Below, in pieces: positions 1 through 7,802 of a DNA stretch of 54,664 nt. Position 1 is the first letter of the stretch. Each line of letters starts with the position of its first letter. Both the position numbers and the translations under genes were made by a program. The notes below the pieces were generated by a model that was given only the letters and a program-made list of their open reading frames with translations, did no database searches and was not told the DNA's origin. Source of the DNA: Bdellovibrionales bacterium (GTDB taxonomy: Bacteria; Bdellovibrionota; Bdellovibrionia; Bdellovibrionales; UBA1609); the NCBI GenBank assembly GCA_019695175.1, contig JAIBAM010000016.1, forward strand, positions 1 through 54,664. The letters are read 5' to 3'.

Positions 1-321
1 ACTTGATTAGTTTGATTTCGAAACAACAGAAAAAAAATTCAATCCACCCTCATCAAGACTCAGAACTAGAAATTTTTTGTTCCAAAACGGAACTCCTGAA
101 AAAACTCCCCCAATTTCCCACTCCGAACCTATTTCACCATTTTCATCGATAAGACAAATATAGTTTAATTTACAGTAAAAAAGAATTCTTTCATTATTTA
201 GACTATCAAAAAGTACAATGGGGCTACTTATTTGATTAAAATTATTTTTTAAATCAAATTTTTTTTTCCAGCGAAGCTTCCCTGTCGTAAGATCCAATGC
301 ATACAATATGTTTTCTGAGTC
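1..321. repeat. Duplication copy A, left block (partner 5577-5896)
   Basis: Window bases 1-321 match 5577-5896. The first 125 or so bases are identical; the rest carries scattered substitutions and small indels, around 92% by eye. The block is the 3' part of the PQQ-propeller gene. The match starts at base 1, so the duplication may extend further left than this window shows. Confidence 0.9.
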
Positions 322-1320
322 AGCTCCAATAAGTAAATTTTTCCTTTGAAAAACCACGGGACTGACTTGTGACTTAGAGTCCATTTTAAAGTTCCAGCGT
401 GTCACCCCTGAACCTATCTTTAATGATACAATCTCACCGCCCCAAGTTGTAAAATAAATATGATCCCTTTCAATCACAGGGGTAGATTTAATTTCTCCTT
501 TTACCGGTATAAAAAAAACCCTCCGCCCTGTTTCAAAATCAAAAGCTTGAATGGAAGAATTATTAGCACCTATATAAATAAGATTTGATTTATTATCATA
601 AGCAGGTGACGAATGTGATTGCTCCCCAATAAGTTCACTTTTCCAAATAATTTCTCCAGTATTTTTGTTAATCTTTACAAGATAACCGTTACGATTTCGC
701 ATTTCTTCTGAAATAATGATGTGCTCTCCTGCACTTAAAGGTGAGGCTCCGATGGTCTGACCCAAAATACGTGACCAAATTAAGACACCATTTCGTTTGT
801 TTATTTTATAAAAAGCGCCACTATAGGAACCTATATAAACCGCTTCTTGATCAATAAGTGCAGTGCTATGAATTCCACGATCAGAATTGGCAAAATAAAA
901 TTTCCACTTTATTTTTCCTAAAATATCAAAACAATAAAACCAAGAGGCATCCGAACCTACAAAAATAAGTTCTCCATCACTTACTGGAGAGGCTTTGGAT
1001 GCACCATGAATGCCTACATTCAATTTTTCAGAGGACCATGTTTTTTTTAAATCAAATTTCAAGTTGTCAACATAAAATCGAGCCGATCGGCTTTGATCCT
1101 GCCGATAGTAAATATCATTAAAGTCATTTGTTTTGTTATTTTTATTTTCTTCTTTTTTTAAGGCATTTTTTTGATATGAATTTAAACTCCAAATCTCATA
1201 ATTACTGCTAATATTTAAGTTTGTTGATGCCTCAATTAATAACTTAGAATTTATTTTGTAGATCACTAAACTTACAATGAAAAATGAAAGAAGTGTTATC
1301 GATAGTTTAAACTTATTCAT
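7..1320 (-). CDS. PQQ-type beta-propeller protein, membrane anchored (BamB-like fold)
   Basis: The 437-residue product starts with a hydrophobic stretch (about residues 8-24) that looks like a signal anchor, so the rest is probably periplasmic. From about residue 110 to 430 it has at least five repeats ending in a G-x-x-x-W pattern (for example TGEIIWKS, TGKLRWKKKF), each preceded by a YIGS- or IGAD-type strand. This is the signature of PQQ/quinoprotein-like propeller blades, as in BamB and many binding proteins. No PQQ ligands or catalytic residues can be assigned, so a scaffold or binding role is more likely than an enzyme. Its start overlaps the end of the upstream membrane gene by 8 bp, which suggests one transcript for the three minus-strand genes here. 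A decayed partial copy lies at 5583-5896. Confidence 0.75.
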   Translation of the reverse strand: MNKFKLSITLLSFFIVSLVIYKINSKLLIEASTNLNISSNYEIWSLNSYQKNALKKEENKNNKTNDFNDIYYRQDQSRSARFYVDNLKFDLKKTWSSEKLNVGIHGASKASPVSDGELIFVGSDASWFYCFDILGKIKWKFYFANSDRGIHSTALIDQEAVYIGSYSGAFYKINKRNGVLIWSRILGQTIGASPLSAGEHIIISEEMRNRNGYLVKINKNTGEIIWKSELIGEQSHSSPAYDNKSNLIYIGANNSSIQAFDFETGRRVFFIPVKGEIKSTPVIERDHIYFTTWGGEIVSLKIGSGVTRWNFKMDSKSQVSPVVFQRKNLLIGADSENILYALDLTTGKLRWKKKFDLKNNFNQISSPIVLFDSLNNERILFYCKLNYICLIDENGEIGSEWEIGGVFSGVPFWNKKFLVLSLDEGGLNFFSVVSKSN

Positions 1321-2467
1321 CTTGAGATATCTTTCCTAAAAATGAGATTCGAAGTTTCTTACTGCAAATATCACTAAAGGAGTATTGCAGAGTTAAGTTT
1401 TTCTGAGATTGATCAGAAATTTGCAAACTCATATCAATATCAATAAAGTTTTTTTGTTTTAAAAAGTTTTCACAAGTTAATTCTGCCTGGCGAAGAGTAA
1501 CTAAGGGATCACATTGTATGCGAACAGAAAAATTATTGATCGGATAATACTCAATCGTTTCATTTTTGAGTTTTATGAGTAATTGGGTTTGACATGTGGA
1601 GTAAGCATCTAACATGTTTAAAGAAAGAATTCGTCCCTCTCCACTTAATCTTGAATTTGGGAATAAAAAAAACACACTGAATTGAATTCCCATAAAGATA
1701 AATATTAACATTAAAAAATAATAAATATTCTTTTTAGATAAGACCAAACCAATTGGTGAAAAAATAAAAATGGAAAGAAGGCCAAACATAATTAATGGAT
1801 AAAAATAACCTACAATATGCCATGAAAAAATGTGAAAAATAATAAAGTTTAAAAAAACGAGCCAAAAAATTTTTTTATTCTTTGATAAAATGAGAAAAAA
1901 AGATCCAATGAATTCTAAAAAAATAACATAAATGCAGCTTATTTGAAGAATTTTTCCGCTAAGAATCGCCGGCCTAATCAAGTTTTGACCATTGATCCAT
2001 TGAATATTAAACTTTAATAAGCTTGCTGAAAAATAAAACATGACAATAAACAGTTTTATAGTTCCTTCTTTGTAGGGAAGTAACAAAAATGAGAAATTAA
2101 TAATATTTGTCATGTAATGATAATTACCCATCAATCTATAATCTGAAATATGAATCAGATACTTAACTAAAGTAGCCACTAAAAAGAAACCGTAGGCCAG
2201 AGAAATTCTATTTAGAAGAAATAGAATCGCTGATGTAATAGAGATGAGAAAGTAAAAATAAATAACCACCAATTCGTAGCCGTGAAGTTGACCATAAAAT
2301 GACTGGCAATTTGTTAAGAAACTCCAACAGATCATGTCTTGATCAAAATCAAGACCGTGCCTCCAAAAAAATGCGGTTAAGACATGAAGTAATGATAAAA
2401 TAAACCCAAACCAAATTAGGTTTTTATTGTTTGAAATTTCGTCAATGGATTTCTTAAATACATTCAT
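1313..2467 (-). CDS. Multi-pass membrane protein, HTTM/gamma-carboxylase-like
   Basis: The 384-residue protein has about eight to nine hydrophobic segments in residues 15-265, then a soluble C-terminal tail of about 115 residues with three cysteines. A segment near residues 145-165 (YFSASLLKFNIQWINGQ) resembles the signature around the conserved Lys and Trp of HTTM (horizontally transferred transmembrane) proteins, relatives of vitamin K-dependent gamma-carboxylase. That assignment is by motif resemblance only. It overlaps the propeller gene by 8 bp and begins 2 bp before the end of the pentapeptide-like gene, so the three genes look like an operon transcribed toward position 1. No trace of it survives in copy B of the duplication. 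The function is unknown. Confidence 0.6.
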   Translation of the reverse strand: MNVFKKSIDEISNNKNLIWFGFILSLLHVLTAFFWRHGLDFDQDMICWSFLTNCQSFYGQLHGYELVVIYFYFLISITSAILFLLNRISLAYGFFLVATLVKYLIHISDYRLMGNYHYMTNIINFSFLLLPYKEGTIKLFIVMFYFSASLLKFNIQWINGQNLIRPAILSGKILQISCIYVIFLEFIGSFFLILSKNKKIFWLVFLNFIIFHIFSWHIVGYFYPLIMFGLLSIFIFSPIGLVLSKKNIYYFLMLIFIFMGIQFSVFFLFPNSRLSGEGRILSLNMLDAYSTCQTQLLIKLKNETIEYYPINNFSVRIQCDPLVTLRQAELTCENFLKQKNFIDIDMSLQISDQSQKNLTLQYSFSDICSKKLRISFLGKISQDE

Positions 2468-2469
2468 TT

Positions 2470-3054
2470 TTATATAATTTCATGACAATTGATAAATCGA
2501 ACATTAATAAGAATAACTCCCTTAAAGAGATCTTTCGAGTAGCTGCAATTTTCAAAAACAGAGTCCGCAATGTAAGCAGAGTTGAAGTCTGAATTAATTA
2601 TTTTAAATTCTTTCCAGTGCGATTTTATAATTTTAGCCCCAGAAAAGTTTACTTTCGAAAATGTAACATTTTTTATGTTGAAATTTAGACCCATGATTCC
2701 ACGAAAATCTACATAAGCTATTGTCGACTGTTCCAAACTCAAATGAACCAATCGACTTTGTTTAAAACTAAATTGACTGCCATAAATACCTCTAACTGAA
2801 ACATTAAAGAAATTTGCCAAAAAAAAAGTGGAATTAGTTAAATCTAAATTTTCTAGTTTTATATTTCTAAATTGGGTTTTATTTCCATCAAAACGAGGCC
2901 CGATGCTATTTTTTTGAGTTTTAAAACAAGTGGTCCCGCTTGCCTTTAAGTTCATACTCAGAAAAGTAATGATTTGAACGATGACAAAAATGGAGACTCT
3001 ACAAAAATAAATGAATCTATTTCCAGAGATCTTCTTCCCTTCAGATATTCCCAT
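2470..3054 (-). CDS. Exported pentapeptide-repeat-like protein
   Basis: With the ATG at 3054 the product is 194 residues. A hydrophobic segment (about residues 17-35) is followed by a region of degenerate five-residue repeats with Leu/Phe at the centre and N/S/D before it (for example LENLDLTNSTF and VTFSKVNFSGAKI). This is the pattern of pentapeptide repeats that build a right-handed beta-helix. Two Cys lie near the C terminus and one just after the hydrophobic segment. An upstream in-frame TTG at 3099 would add 15 residues; neither start has a clear ribosome binding site, and I prefer the ATG because it is also kept in the duplicated copy (ATG at 5995). It is first in the three-gene minus-strand group. 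The function is unknown. Confidence 0.6.
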   Translation of the reverse strand: MGISEGKKISGNRFIYFCRVSIFVIVQIITFLSMNLKASGTTCFKTQKNSIGPRFDGNKTQFRNIKLENLDLTNSTFFLANFFNVSVRGIYGSQFSFKQSRLVHLSLEQSTIAYVDFRGIMGLNFNIKNVTFSKVNFSGAKIIKSHWKEFKIINSDFNSAYIADSVFENCSYSKDLFKGVILINVRFINCHEII

Positions 3055-3660
3055 GACTAAATTATCGTGATTTGCAATTCGCAGGTCAATTGTAAGCAAA
3101 AATTATTTGTTAAAAAAAGTGTCTACAAAGTATTGATCGGTCTAAACCCTATCAAAAAAAATTGATCGAACTTTATCCAGTTTCTACGAGATTTACCTTA
3201 ATATGTATTCCTTTGAGAATAGGGGTTTGCAAAATAGTTTTAGCAAGTTAGAGTGAAATTGCGTTGATAAATATCAATTGGATGCATCTTATTCTAAGCG
3301 TTGAGATTACAGCTTGGATAGACCAACTAAAGAAATAAAGATGTTTTCAGTTTATTTTATTCCAACCGAACGGGAGATTTTTTATGGGTCGCTCCACTAC
3401 TGTAGTTGTTTTTTATGAACTCAAACCCTTTATCTGCACAGCTCTTGGCCTTTATGCCAGCGCCGCGCTTTCCACTGATTTTTTTGGTAAAATGGCAGGA
3501 TTCTTACTGGTTTTGAGTGGCACCCTCATTTTTTACATGAGAGCTCGTCACCGAGGAGTCTTTCATTAATTGAGAGCTATGGTGGACCCCCTTTGTCTAG
3601 ACCATGAGGTCCACTATATGTATTGGTTGATTTTACAAGGCACTTTAACATGGGGACGAC
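3031..3660. repeat. Duplication copy A, near-identical 630-bp block (partner 5972-6601)
   Basis: Bases 3031-3660 match 5972-6601 at a constant offset of 2941 with only two differences seen (3057 C/T and 3588 C/T). The block holds the start of the pentapeptide-like gene, about 300 bp of non-coding DNA and the whole 61-codon gene. The non-coding part is as well conserved as the gene, so the similarity reflects recent duplication or gene conversion, not protein-level selection. Confidence 0.95.
3384..3569 (+). CDS. Small inner-membrane protein, 61 aa (copy A)
   Basis: The ATG follows a GGGAG ribosome binding site about 8 bases upstream (cgggagattttttATG). The product has two hydrophobic stretches, about residues 8-29 and 34-52, and a basic C-terminal tail (MRARHRGVFH). 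This fits a two-pass inner-membrane protein with positively charged cytoplasmic ends. It is identical at the protein level to the ORF at 6325-6510. I do not recognise the family. The good ribosome binding site, the sensible topology and its survival in both copies argue that it is a real gene. Confidence 0.65.
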   Translation: MGRSTTVVVFYELKPFICTALGLYASAALSTDFFGKMAGFLLVLSGTLIFYMRARHRGVFH

Positions 3661-3678
3661 CCCCTGAACAGTGCCTTG
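3636..3678. repeat. Inverted repeat CAAGGCACT / AGTGCCTTG at the deletion junction
   Basis: Perfect 9-bp arms at 3636-3644 and 3670-3678 enclose a further GGGG/CCCC pairing (3652-3655 with 3660-3663), giving a strong hairpin. The same arms sit 2.3 kb apart in copy B (6577-6585 and 8907-8915). The hairpin was therefore created by the deletion joining them. Confidence 0.75.
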
Positions 3679-3780
3679 ATGAGAGGATGGCCTTACGAAC
3701 CTGACTTATTTTTGACAGAATAGGATGTGATAAAGTTTTTAAATAAACCTCAAGAATATTTTTGCGCATTTTGTGGGTCC
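3661..3780. repeat. Deletion scar: fused fragments of 8897-8923 and 9202-9290
   Basis: After the 630-bp block, copy A jumps. Bases 3661-3687 match 8897-8923 (inside the beta-barrel gene) and bases 3692-3780 match 9202-9290 (start of the zinc-ribbon gene) at about 94%. Copy A therefore once continued through the genes now found only at 6686-9290, and lost them by two deletions. Confidence 0.85.
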
Positions 3781-3870
3781 AAATCAACCTTAACCAGAAG
3801 TATCACTTCTTTTCCCTTAGCCAAACCATCATCTATTCGTGTAATGGAGAAGTGCATGATAAAATCTTGA
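3727..3870 (+). pseudogene. 5' remnant of the zinc-ribbon protein gene
   Basis: From the GTG at 3727 the reading frame matches the first 18 codons of the gene at 9237 (IKFLNKPQEYFCAFCGS against IKFLSKPQECFCAFCGS). It then diverges and stops at 3868-3870 after 47 codons. Only the first CxxC half of the zinc ribbon is left and the first of the three clustered Cys is now Tyr, so it cannot be a working copy. Confidence 0.7.
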
Positions 3871-4029
3871 TCCATATTTTTTAAATCCAGTCACTGCATA
3901 ATAAAGTTTGCTTAGCTCCAAAGTGACGTAGTTAAGGACTCCCACAAATGCAATCACTGAAACAACGACCAAAGCATTTCCTCTGCAGTTTAAGTCTTTA
4001 ATTAAATTGTAAATTAAAATCTCAAACAT
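3829..4029 (-). CDS. Possible small membrane protein, doubtful
   Basis: A 66-codon ORF with one hydrophobic stretch (about residues 19-36) starts at an ATG preceded by AAGGGGG, though that is only one base from the start codon. It overlaps the zinc-ribbon remnant on the other strand and has no recognisable family. It may be chance in decayed DNA. Confidence 0.2.
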   Translation of the reverse strand: MFEILIYNLIKDLNCRGNALVVVSVIAFVGVLNYVTLELSKLYYAVTGFKKYGSRFYHALLHYTNR

Positions 4030-4105
4030 GCCCCCTTATAAAATGGCAAAAATAACGAATTTAAATCAATTTCCATCCCCATCGCCGCTGCAACCATAGG
4101 GAAAG

Positions 4106-5278
4106 TCACAAATCGCCATCTTCAGTGTAAAAAGAGGAAAAACTTTCACCAAAGGGTAAATCACCATTAAAGTTTTCATTATAATATCCATAATATCCAT
4201 AATATCCATAATATCTAATATAAAAGTCATATCCTCGACATGAACCTGATGTACTCCACTGGCATACATTTTGGGCGTTTAAACAGACCGTCTCTCTGAC
4301 AAAATTATAAGTGTAAAAACCATTTACCAAATTACCGCCTATACAATTGGGTTGATTAAAGTTTTGAACCAACACCGTCTCGCACGAACCGCCACTCTGG
4401 ATGAAATTTCCATACCCATTGCAACTATAAGAAAGACTCCCTCGCCAAACACTATTAGCGGGCGGTGTTCCCAATACAGAGCAACTGCTTACTGTGGTCT
4501 GTCCCTCTGTTAGATTTGGCAACGGGGCATTTCCAGTATATCCGCCATAAGGAAATCTAAAAGTTTGAGCCCGACATGTGGCCGGCAAATCATTGCAACT
4601 TAATTGTGAAAGTTTCCATTCACCAGACACACACTTAAAAGAAGCCGATCCCTTGACCACTTTTCCTGGAATATCAAATGCCGTTCCATTAAGGCGTTTA
4701 AATTGTGAACAACTTACATCCGTCAATCCAACACTTGGGTTAGAGGTGGAGTAAGAATCAGATTCTGGAAGTTGTACGATTATTGTTTCTTGCACCTCCA
4801 CATTAGCTCCAGTCTTATAATTAATGGTAAACTGAGTTTGTTTTTCAAAACATTTAGCCCCATCAGAAAATCTGGGTTCAGGGCCGCTAATATAGGGAAC
4901 TATGGAACTGGTTGCAGAGCAATTTCCCCTATAAATACTTGTTAATGGAAATGATAAACAGTTAGGACCAGATGGATTCAGTGAAACTGGTCCTCTCTCG
5001 GCTGGTATAGAACTTAGGGGAACAGGTCGTGAAGGGAGCGTCGTCTCCGTCCAAGTTCCCAAAGCTTCCCAAGTAAAGGTGGATGGTGTCGTAGAAAACG
5101 AAGAATAAAATAATCTGGTATACATCTCAGTAAAGTGTCTTCCTCTATGTCGTGTTCGATCTGTATTCCAACGATTTTGATCATTATTGTTTCCACTTTG
5201 ACCATTATTATTACTACTTTGAGCTTCTTGAAAAGGTAAAATAACCAGCACGAATATCATCAGCATTTTAATTTTCAT
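4106..5278 (-). CDS. Secreted Cys-rich protein, unknown function
   Basis: The 390-residue product starts with a clean signal peptide (MKIKMLMIFVLVILPFQEAQS, cleavage near residue 21). An Asn/Gln/Arg-rich linker follows (about 22-50), and then a Cys-rich body from about residue 110 to 350. The stretch near residues 205-230 (KGSASFKCVSGEWKLSQLSC) has the Cys, Gly-x-Trp and Cys spacing of a sushi-like module, and related Cys-pair modules follow. These resemblances are weak and give no function. Near the C terminus a YYG triplet is repeated by a 9-bp tandem repeat. The ribosome binding site is a GGGGGG run 6 bases before the ATG. It is not part of the duplicated blocks on either side. An extracellular or surface binding role is a guess. 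Confidence 0.7.
   Translation of the reverse strand: MKIKMLMIFVLVILPFQEAQSSNNNGQSGNNNDQNRWNTDRTRHRGRHFTEMYTRLFYSSFSTTPSTFTWEALGTWTETTLPSRPVPLSSIPAERGPVSLNPSGPNCLSFPLTSIYRGNCSATSSIVPYISGPEPRFSDGAKCFEKQTQFTINYKTGANVEVQETIIVQLPESDSYSTSNPSVGLTDVSCSQFKRLNGTAFDIPGKVVKGSASFKCVSGEWKLSQLSCNDLPATCRAQTFRFPYGGYTGNAPLPNLTEGQTTVSSCSVLGTPPANSVWRGSLSYSCNGYGNFIQSGGSCETVLVQNFNQPNCIGGNLVNGFYTYNFVRETVCLNAQNVCQWSTSGSCRGYDFYIRYYGYYGYYGYYNENFNGDLPFGESFSSFYTEDGDL
4181..4216. repeat. 9-bp tandem repeat (ATAATATCC, three perfect and one imperfect unit)
   Basis: Three perfect units at 4181-4207 and a fourth with one mismatch (to 4216) encode Gly-Tyr-Tyr triplets on the minus strand. Because the unit is 9 bp, gain or loss of units keeps the frame. 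Confidence 0.9.
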
Positions 5279-5576
5279 CTCATCCCCCCAAAATTAAAAC
5301 CCTTTAAATAAATACGCTGATGTAAAAATCAATTGTCTGCTTTCAATGTAGATGTCGTTTACCCTAGTCGTGCAGAAATTTTACTATATTTCCCTCGTCA
5401 CTTCTTTTCGGCGTTAAAACCTACTTAATAAAGACAAATGTTAGTTTTTTGTTTAATTTTTACTAAAAACTGGTTTTTTATAAAACAAATGAGTCAATAT
5501 TGGATTTAAATGTTTCTTATTAAGAAAGATTATTTTATTGATACAGAATTAAAATAAATTTTATTTTAACAAAAGT
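5279..5576. other. AT-rich intergenic region before copy B
   Basis: This is 298 bp between the Cys-rich gene and the start of copy B. It presumably carries the promoter of the minus-strand gene at 4106-5278, but I see no convincing -35/-10 pair, RNA gene or conserved ORF. The left edge of the duplicated unit lies at or before its right end (5577). Confidence 0.5.
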
Positions 5577-5582
5577 ACTTGA

Positions 5583-5896
5583 TTAGTTTGATTTCGAAAC
5601 AACAGAAAAAAAATTCAATCCACCCTCATCAAGACTCAGAACTAGAAATTTTTTGTTCCAAAACGGAACTCCTGAAAAAACTCCCCCAATTTCCCACTCC
5701 GAATCTATTTCTCCATTTTCATCGATAAGACAAATATAGTTTAATTTACAGTAAAAAAGAATTCTTCCATTGTTTATGACTATTAAAAAGTACAATGGGG
5801 CTACTTATATGATTAAAATTATTTTTTAAATCATTTTTTTTCCAGAGAAACTTCCCTATCGTAAGATCCAATGCATATAATATGTTTTCTGAGCCA
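5583..5896 (-). pseudogene. 3' remnant of the PQQ-propeller gene (copy B)
   Basis: This is the counterpart of 7-321. It keeps the stop codon and about the last 65 codons in frame. A frameshift near 5780-5795 then moves the rest of the match into another frame, and the sequence ends abruptly at about 5896. The corresponding deletion removed copy-A positions of about 322-2953, that is, most of this gene, all of the membrane gene and most of the pentapeptide-like gene. Confidence 0.85.
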
Positions 5897-5898
5897 TA

Positions 5899-5995
5899 AT
5901 CAGAAAAGTAATGACTTGAATGATGATAAAAAAGCAAACCCAACTAAAAAAAGTAATCTATTTTTAAAGGCCTTCTTCCCTTCAGATATTCCCAT
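5899..5995 (-). pseudogene. 5' remnant of the pentapeptide-like gene (copy B)
   Basis: From the ATG at 5995 the first eight codons match the gene starting at 3054 (MGISEGKK). The signal-anchor part is altered by substitutions and a frame change, and the frame stops after about 31 codons. It is joined directly to the propeller remnant. Confidence 0.75.
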
Positions 5996-6601
5996 GATTA
6001 AATTATCGTGATTTGCAATTCGCAGGTCAATTGTAAGCAAAAATTATTTGTTAAAAAAAGTGTCTACAAAGTATTGATCGGTCTAAACCCTATCAAAAAA
6101 AATTGATCGAACTTTATCCAGTTTCTACGAGATTTACCTTAATATGTATTCCTTTGAGAATAGGGGTTTGCAAAATAGTTTTAGCAAGTTAGAGTGAAAT
6201 TGCGTTGATAAATATCAATTGGATGCATCTTATTCTAAGCGTTGAGATTACAGCTTGGATAGACCAACTAAAGAAATAAAGATGTTTTCAGTTTATTTTA
6301 TTCCAACCGAACGGGAGATTTTTTATGGGTCGCTCCACTACTGTAGTTGTTTTTTATGAACTCAAACCCTTTATCTGCACAGCTCTTGGCCTTTATGCCA
6401 GCGCCGCGCTTTCCACTGATTTTTTTGGTAAAATGGCAGGATTCTTACTGGTTTTGAGTGGCACCCTCATTTTTTACATGAGAGCTCGTCACCGAGGAGT
6501 CTTTCATTAATTGAGAGCTATGGTGGACTCCCTTTGTCTAGACCATGAGGTCCACTATATGTATTGGTTGATTTTACAAGGCACTTTAACATGGGGACGA
6601 C
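5972..6601. repeat. Duplication copy B, near-identical 630-bp block
   Basis: Partner of 3031-3660, with two mismatches seen. The non-coding 5996-6324 is identical to 3055-3383 except at one base. It holds no ORF, only the leader of the 61-codon gene. Confidence 0.95.
6325..6510 (+). CDS. Small inner-membrane protein, 61 aa (copy B)
   Basis: This is the same 61 residues, ribosome binding site (GGGAG) and upstream DNA as the gene at 3384-3569. It has two hydrophobic segments and a basic C-terminal tail. In this copy the downstream genes are intact, so this is probably the ancestral context. The family is not recognised. Confidence 0.65.
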   Translation: MGRSTTVVVFYELKPFICTALGLYASAALSTDFFGKMAGFLLVLSGTLIFYMRARHRGVFH

Positions 6602-6685
6602 TAGCATTTAACTCACAACTCCTGATACATTAAAAGGAACATTTATAATTTTTTCCACCGGCAAATCGAAGGACAACTAAAGAAA

Positions 6686-7792
6686 ATGACTTCACCTGGA
6701 TTTATTGCAAAAGGCTTCAAATGGTCTGAAAATTTCTCATCAAAATATAATAAGTACTTTCCTGTAAGCCTATTTTTAATTGGATTTTTATTTGATATTT
6801 TAACTTTAGGTCGAATTGATGCCCTTTTTTCAATATTAAAACAGTCGCTTTATTTGACGATAATTGGCTTTCTACTTTGTCAATGGCTTATCGAGTCCTT
6901 TCGCAGCCCTACTTTTGGTTCCCATTGGATGTGGTTTAAAAAAATCCGATTATTTCTGCTTCATTTTCTGTTTGGGTCCTTACTGAGCGAATATATGTTA
7001 TTTTATTTTAAAAGCTCTTCATTTTCATTAGCCTTTATTTTTATATTTTTGCTGGCAACCTTATTGCTATTAAATGAATGGCATCGCTTTCAAAAGTTGG
7101 GCCTAATTATTAAATTTGCTTTGTTTACTTTTTGCTCTATGAGTTTTTTTTCTTATTTAGTCCCCATTGCATTAGGACAAACAGGAAAATCCATTTTTCT
7201 AGGATCGCTAGTTATGGGCCTAGCTCCTCTCTTAATCATCTCTCATGTATGTCTCCGTTGCGGACTTAAAAAAACCATTATTCGGCAACAGTCTTTGATC
7301 CCAGGACTCTTCGTCATGGTGGTCTTATTTTTTTTATACACTCTGCGATGGATTCCTCCTGTACCACTTTCCATTCAATACATCGGAGTTTTCCATACGC
7401 TCAATAAAGTGGAAGGAAAATTTCAGTTGGGCCACGAACGCCCTTGGTGGCGGTTTTGGCACCACGGAGATCAAGTTTTCTTAGCACAACCCGGGGATAA
7501 AATAGTGATTTTTTTTCGACTCTTTTCACCCACTCACTTTAAGGATGAAGTTCGAGTCAAGTGGTACCTTGATAACTCTCAACATGGCTGGGTGATGCAA
7601 GATGAAATCCCAATAAGAATTATTGGTGGACGCGAAGAGGGATTTAGAGGTTATGCTCAAAAATCCCATTTCACCGAAGGACAGTGGAAGGTTGCCATAG
7701 AAACTTTGGATGAGCGAGAAATTGGAAGAATTTATTTGCAAACAAAATTTACAACTTCGAAACTCAGGTCCTTACAGTTCGAGATCCAATAA
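6686..7792 (+). CDS. Membrane protein with C-terminal DUF2914-like domain
   Basis: The 368-residue product has about seven to eight hydrophobic segments in residues 20-235. A soluble C-terminal domain of about 120 residues follows. That part contains the run of aromatic and charged positions, a strand of the type VRVKWYLDNSQHGW, a Gly-rich turn (IRIIGGREEGFRG) and the ending GQWKVAIETLDEREIGRIY. These match the DUF2914 pattern, where a G-x-W-x-V strand is followed by a G-x-x-x motif. The N-terminal membrane portion plus DUF2914 is a common architecture; its role is not known. It is lost from copy A of the duplication. It converges with the Yip1-like gene, 10 bp away. Confidence 0.7.
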   Translation: MTSPGFIAKGFKWSENFSSKYNKYFPVSLFLIGFLFDILTLGRIDALFSILKQSLYLTIIGFLLCQWLIESFRSPTFGSHWMWFKKIRLFLLHFLFGSLLSEYMLFYFKSSSFSLAFIFIFLLATLLLLNEWHRFQKLGLIIKFALFTFCSMSFFSYLVPIALGQTGKSIFLGSLVMGLAPLLIISHVCLRCGLKKTIIRQQSLIPGLFVMVVLFFLYTLRWIPPVPLSIQYIGVFHTLNKVEGKFQLGHERPWWRFWHHGDQVFLAQPGDKIVIFFRLFSPTHFKDEVRVKWYLDNSQHGWVMQDEIPIRIIGGREEGFRGYAQKSHFTEGQWKVAIETLDEREIGRIYLQTKFTTSKLRSLQFEIQ

Positions 7793-7802
7793 TTTCAAAT
7801 AA

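Noticed and set aside
3570-3660. Hairpin GTGGACC/GGTCCAC after the 61-codon gene as a terminator
   Set aside because: The arms can pair but the loop is long and no T-run follows. In copy B one stem base is changed, so support is too weak.
4066-4269. 67-codon minus-strand ORF with Ile-Met-Asp repeats
   Set aside because: It is a second frame of the 9-bp microsatellite within the Cys-rich secreted gene; the repeat alone keeps it open.
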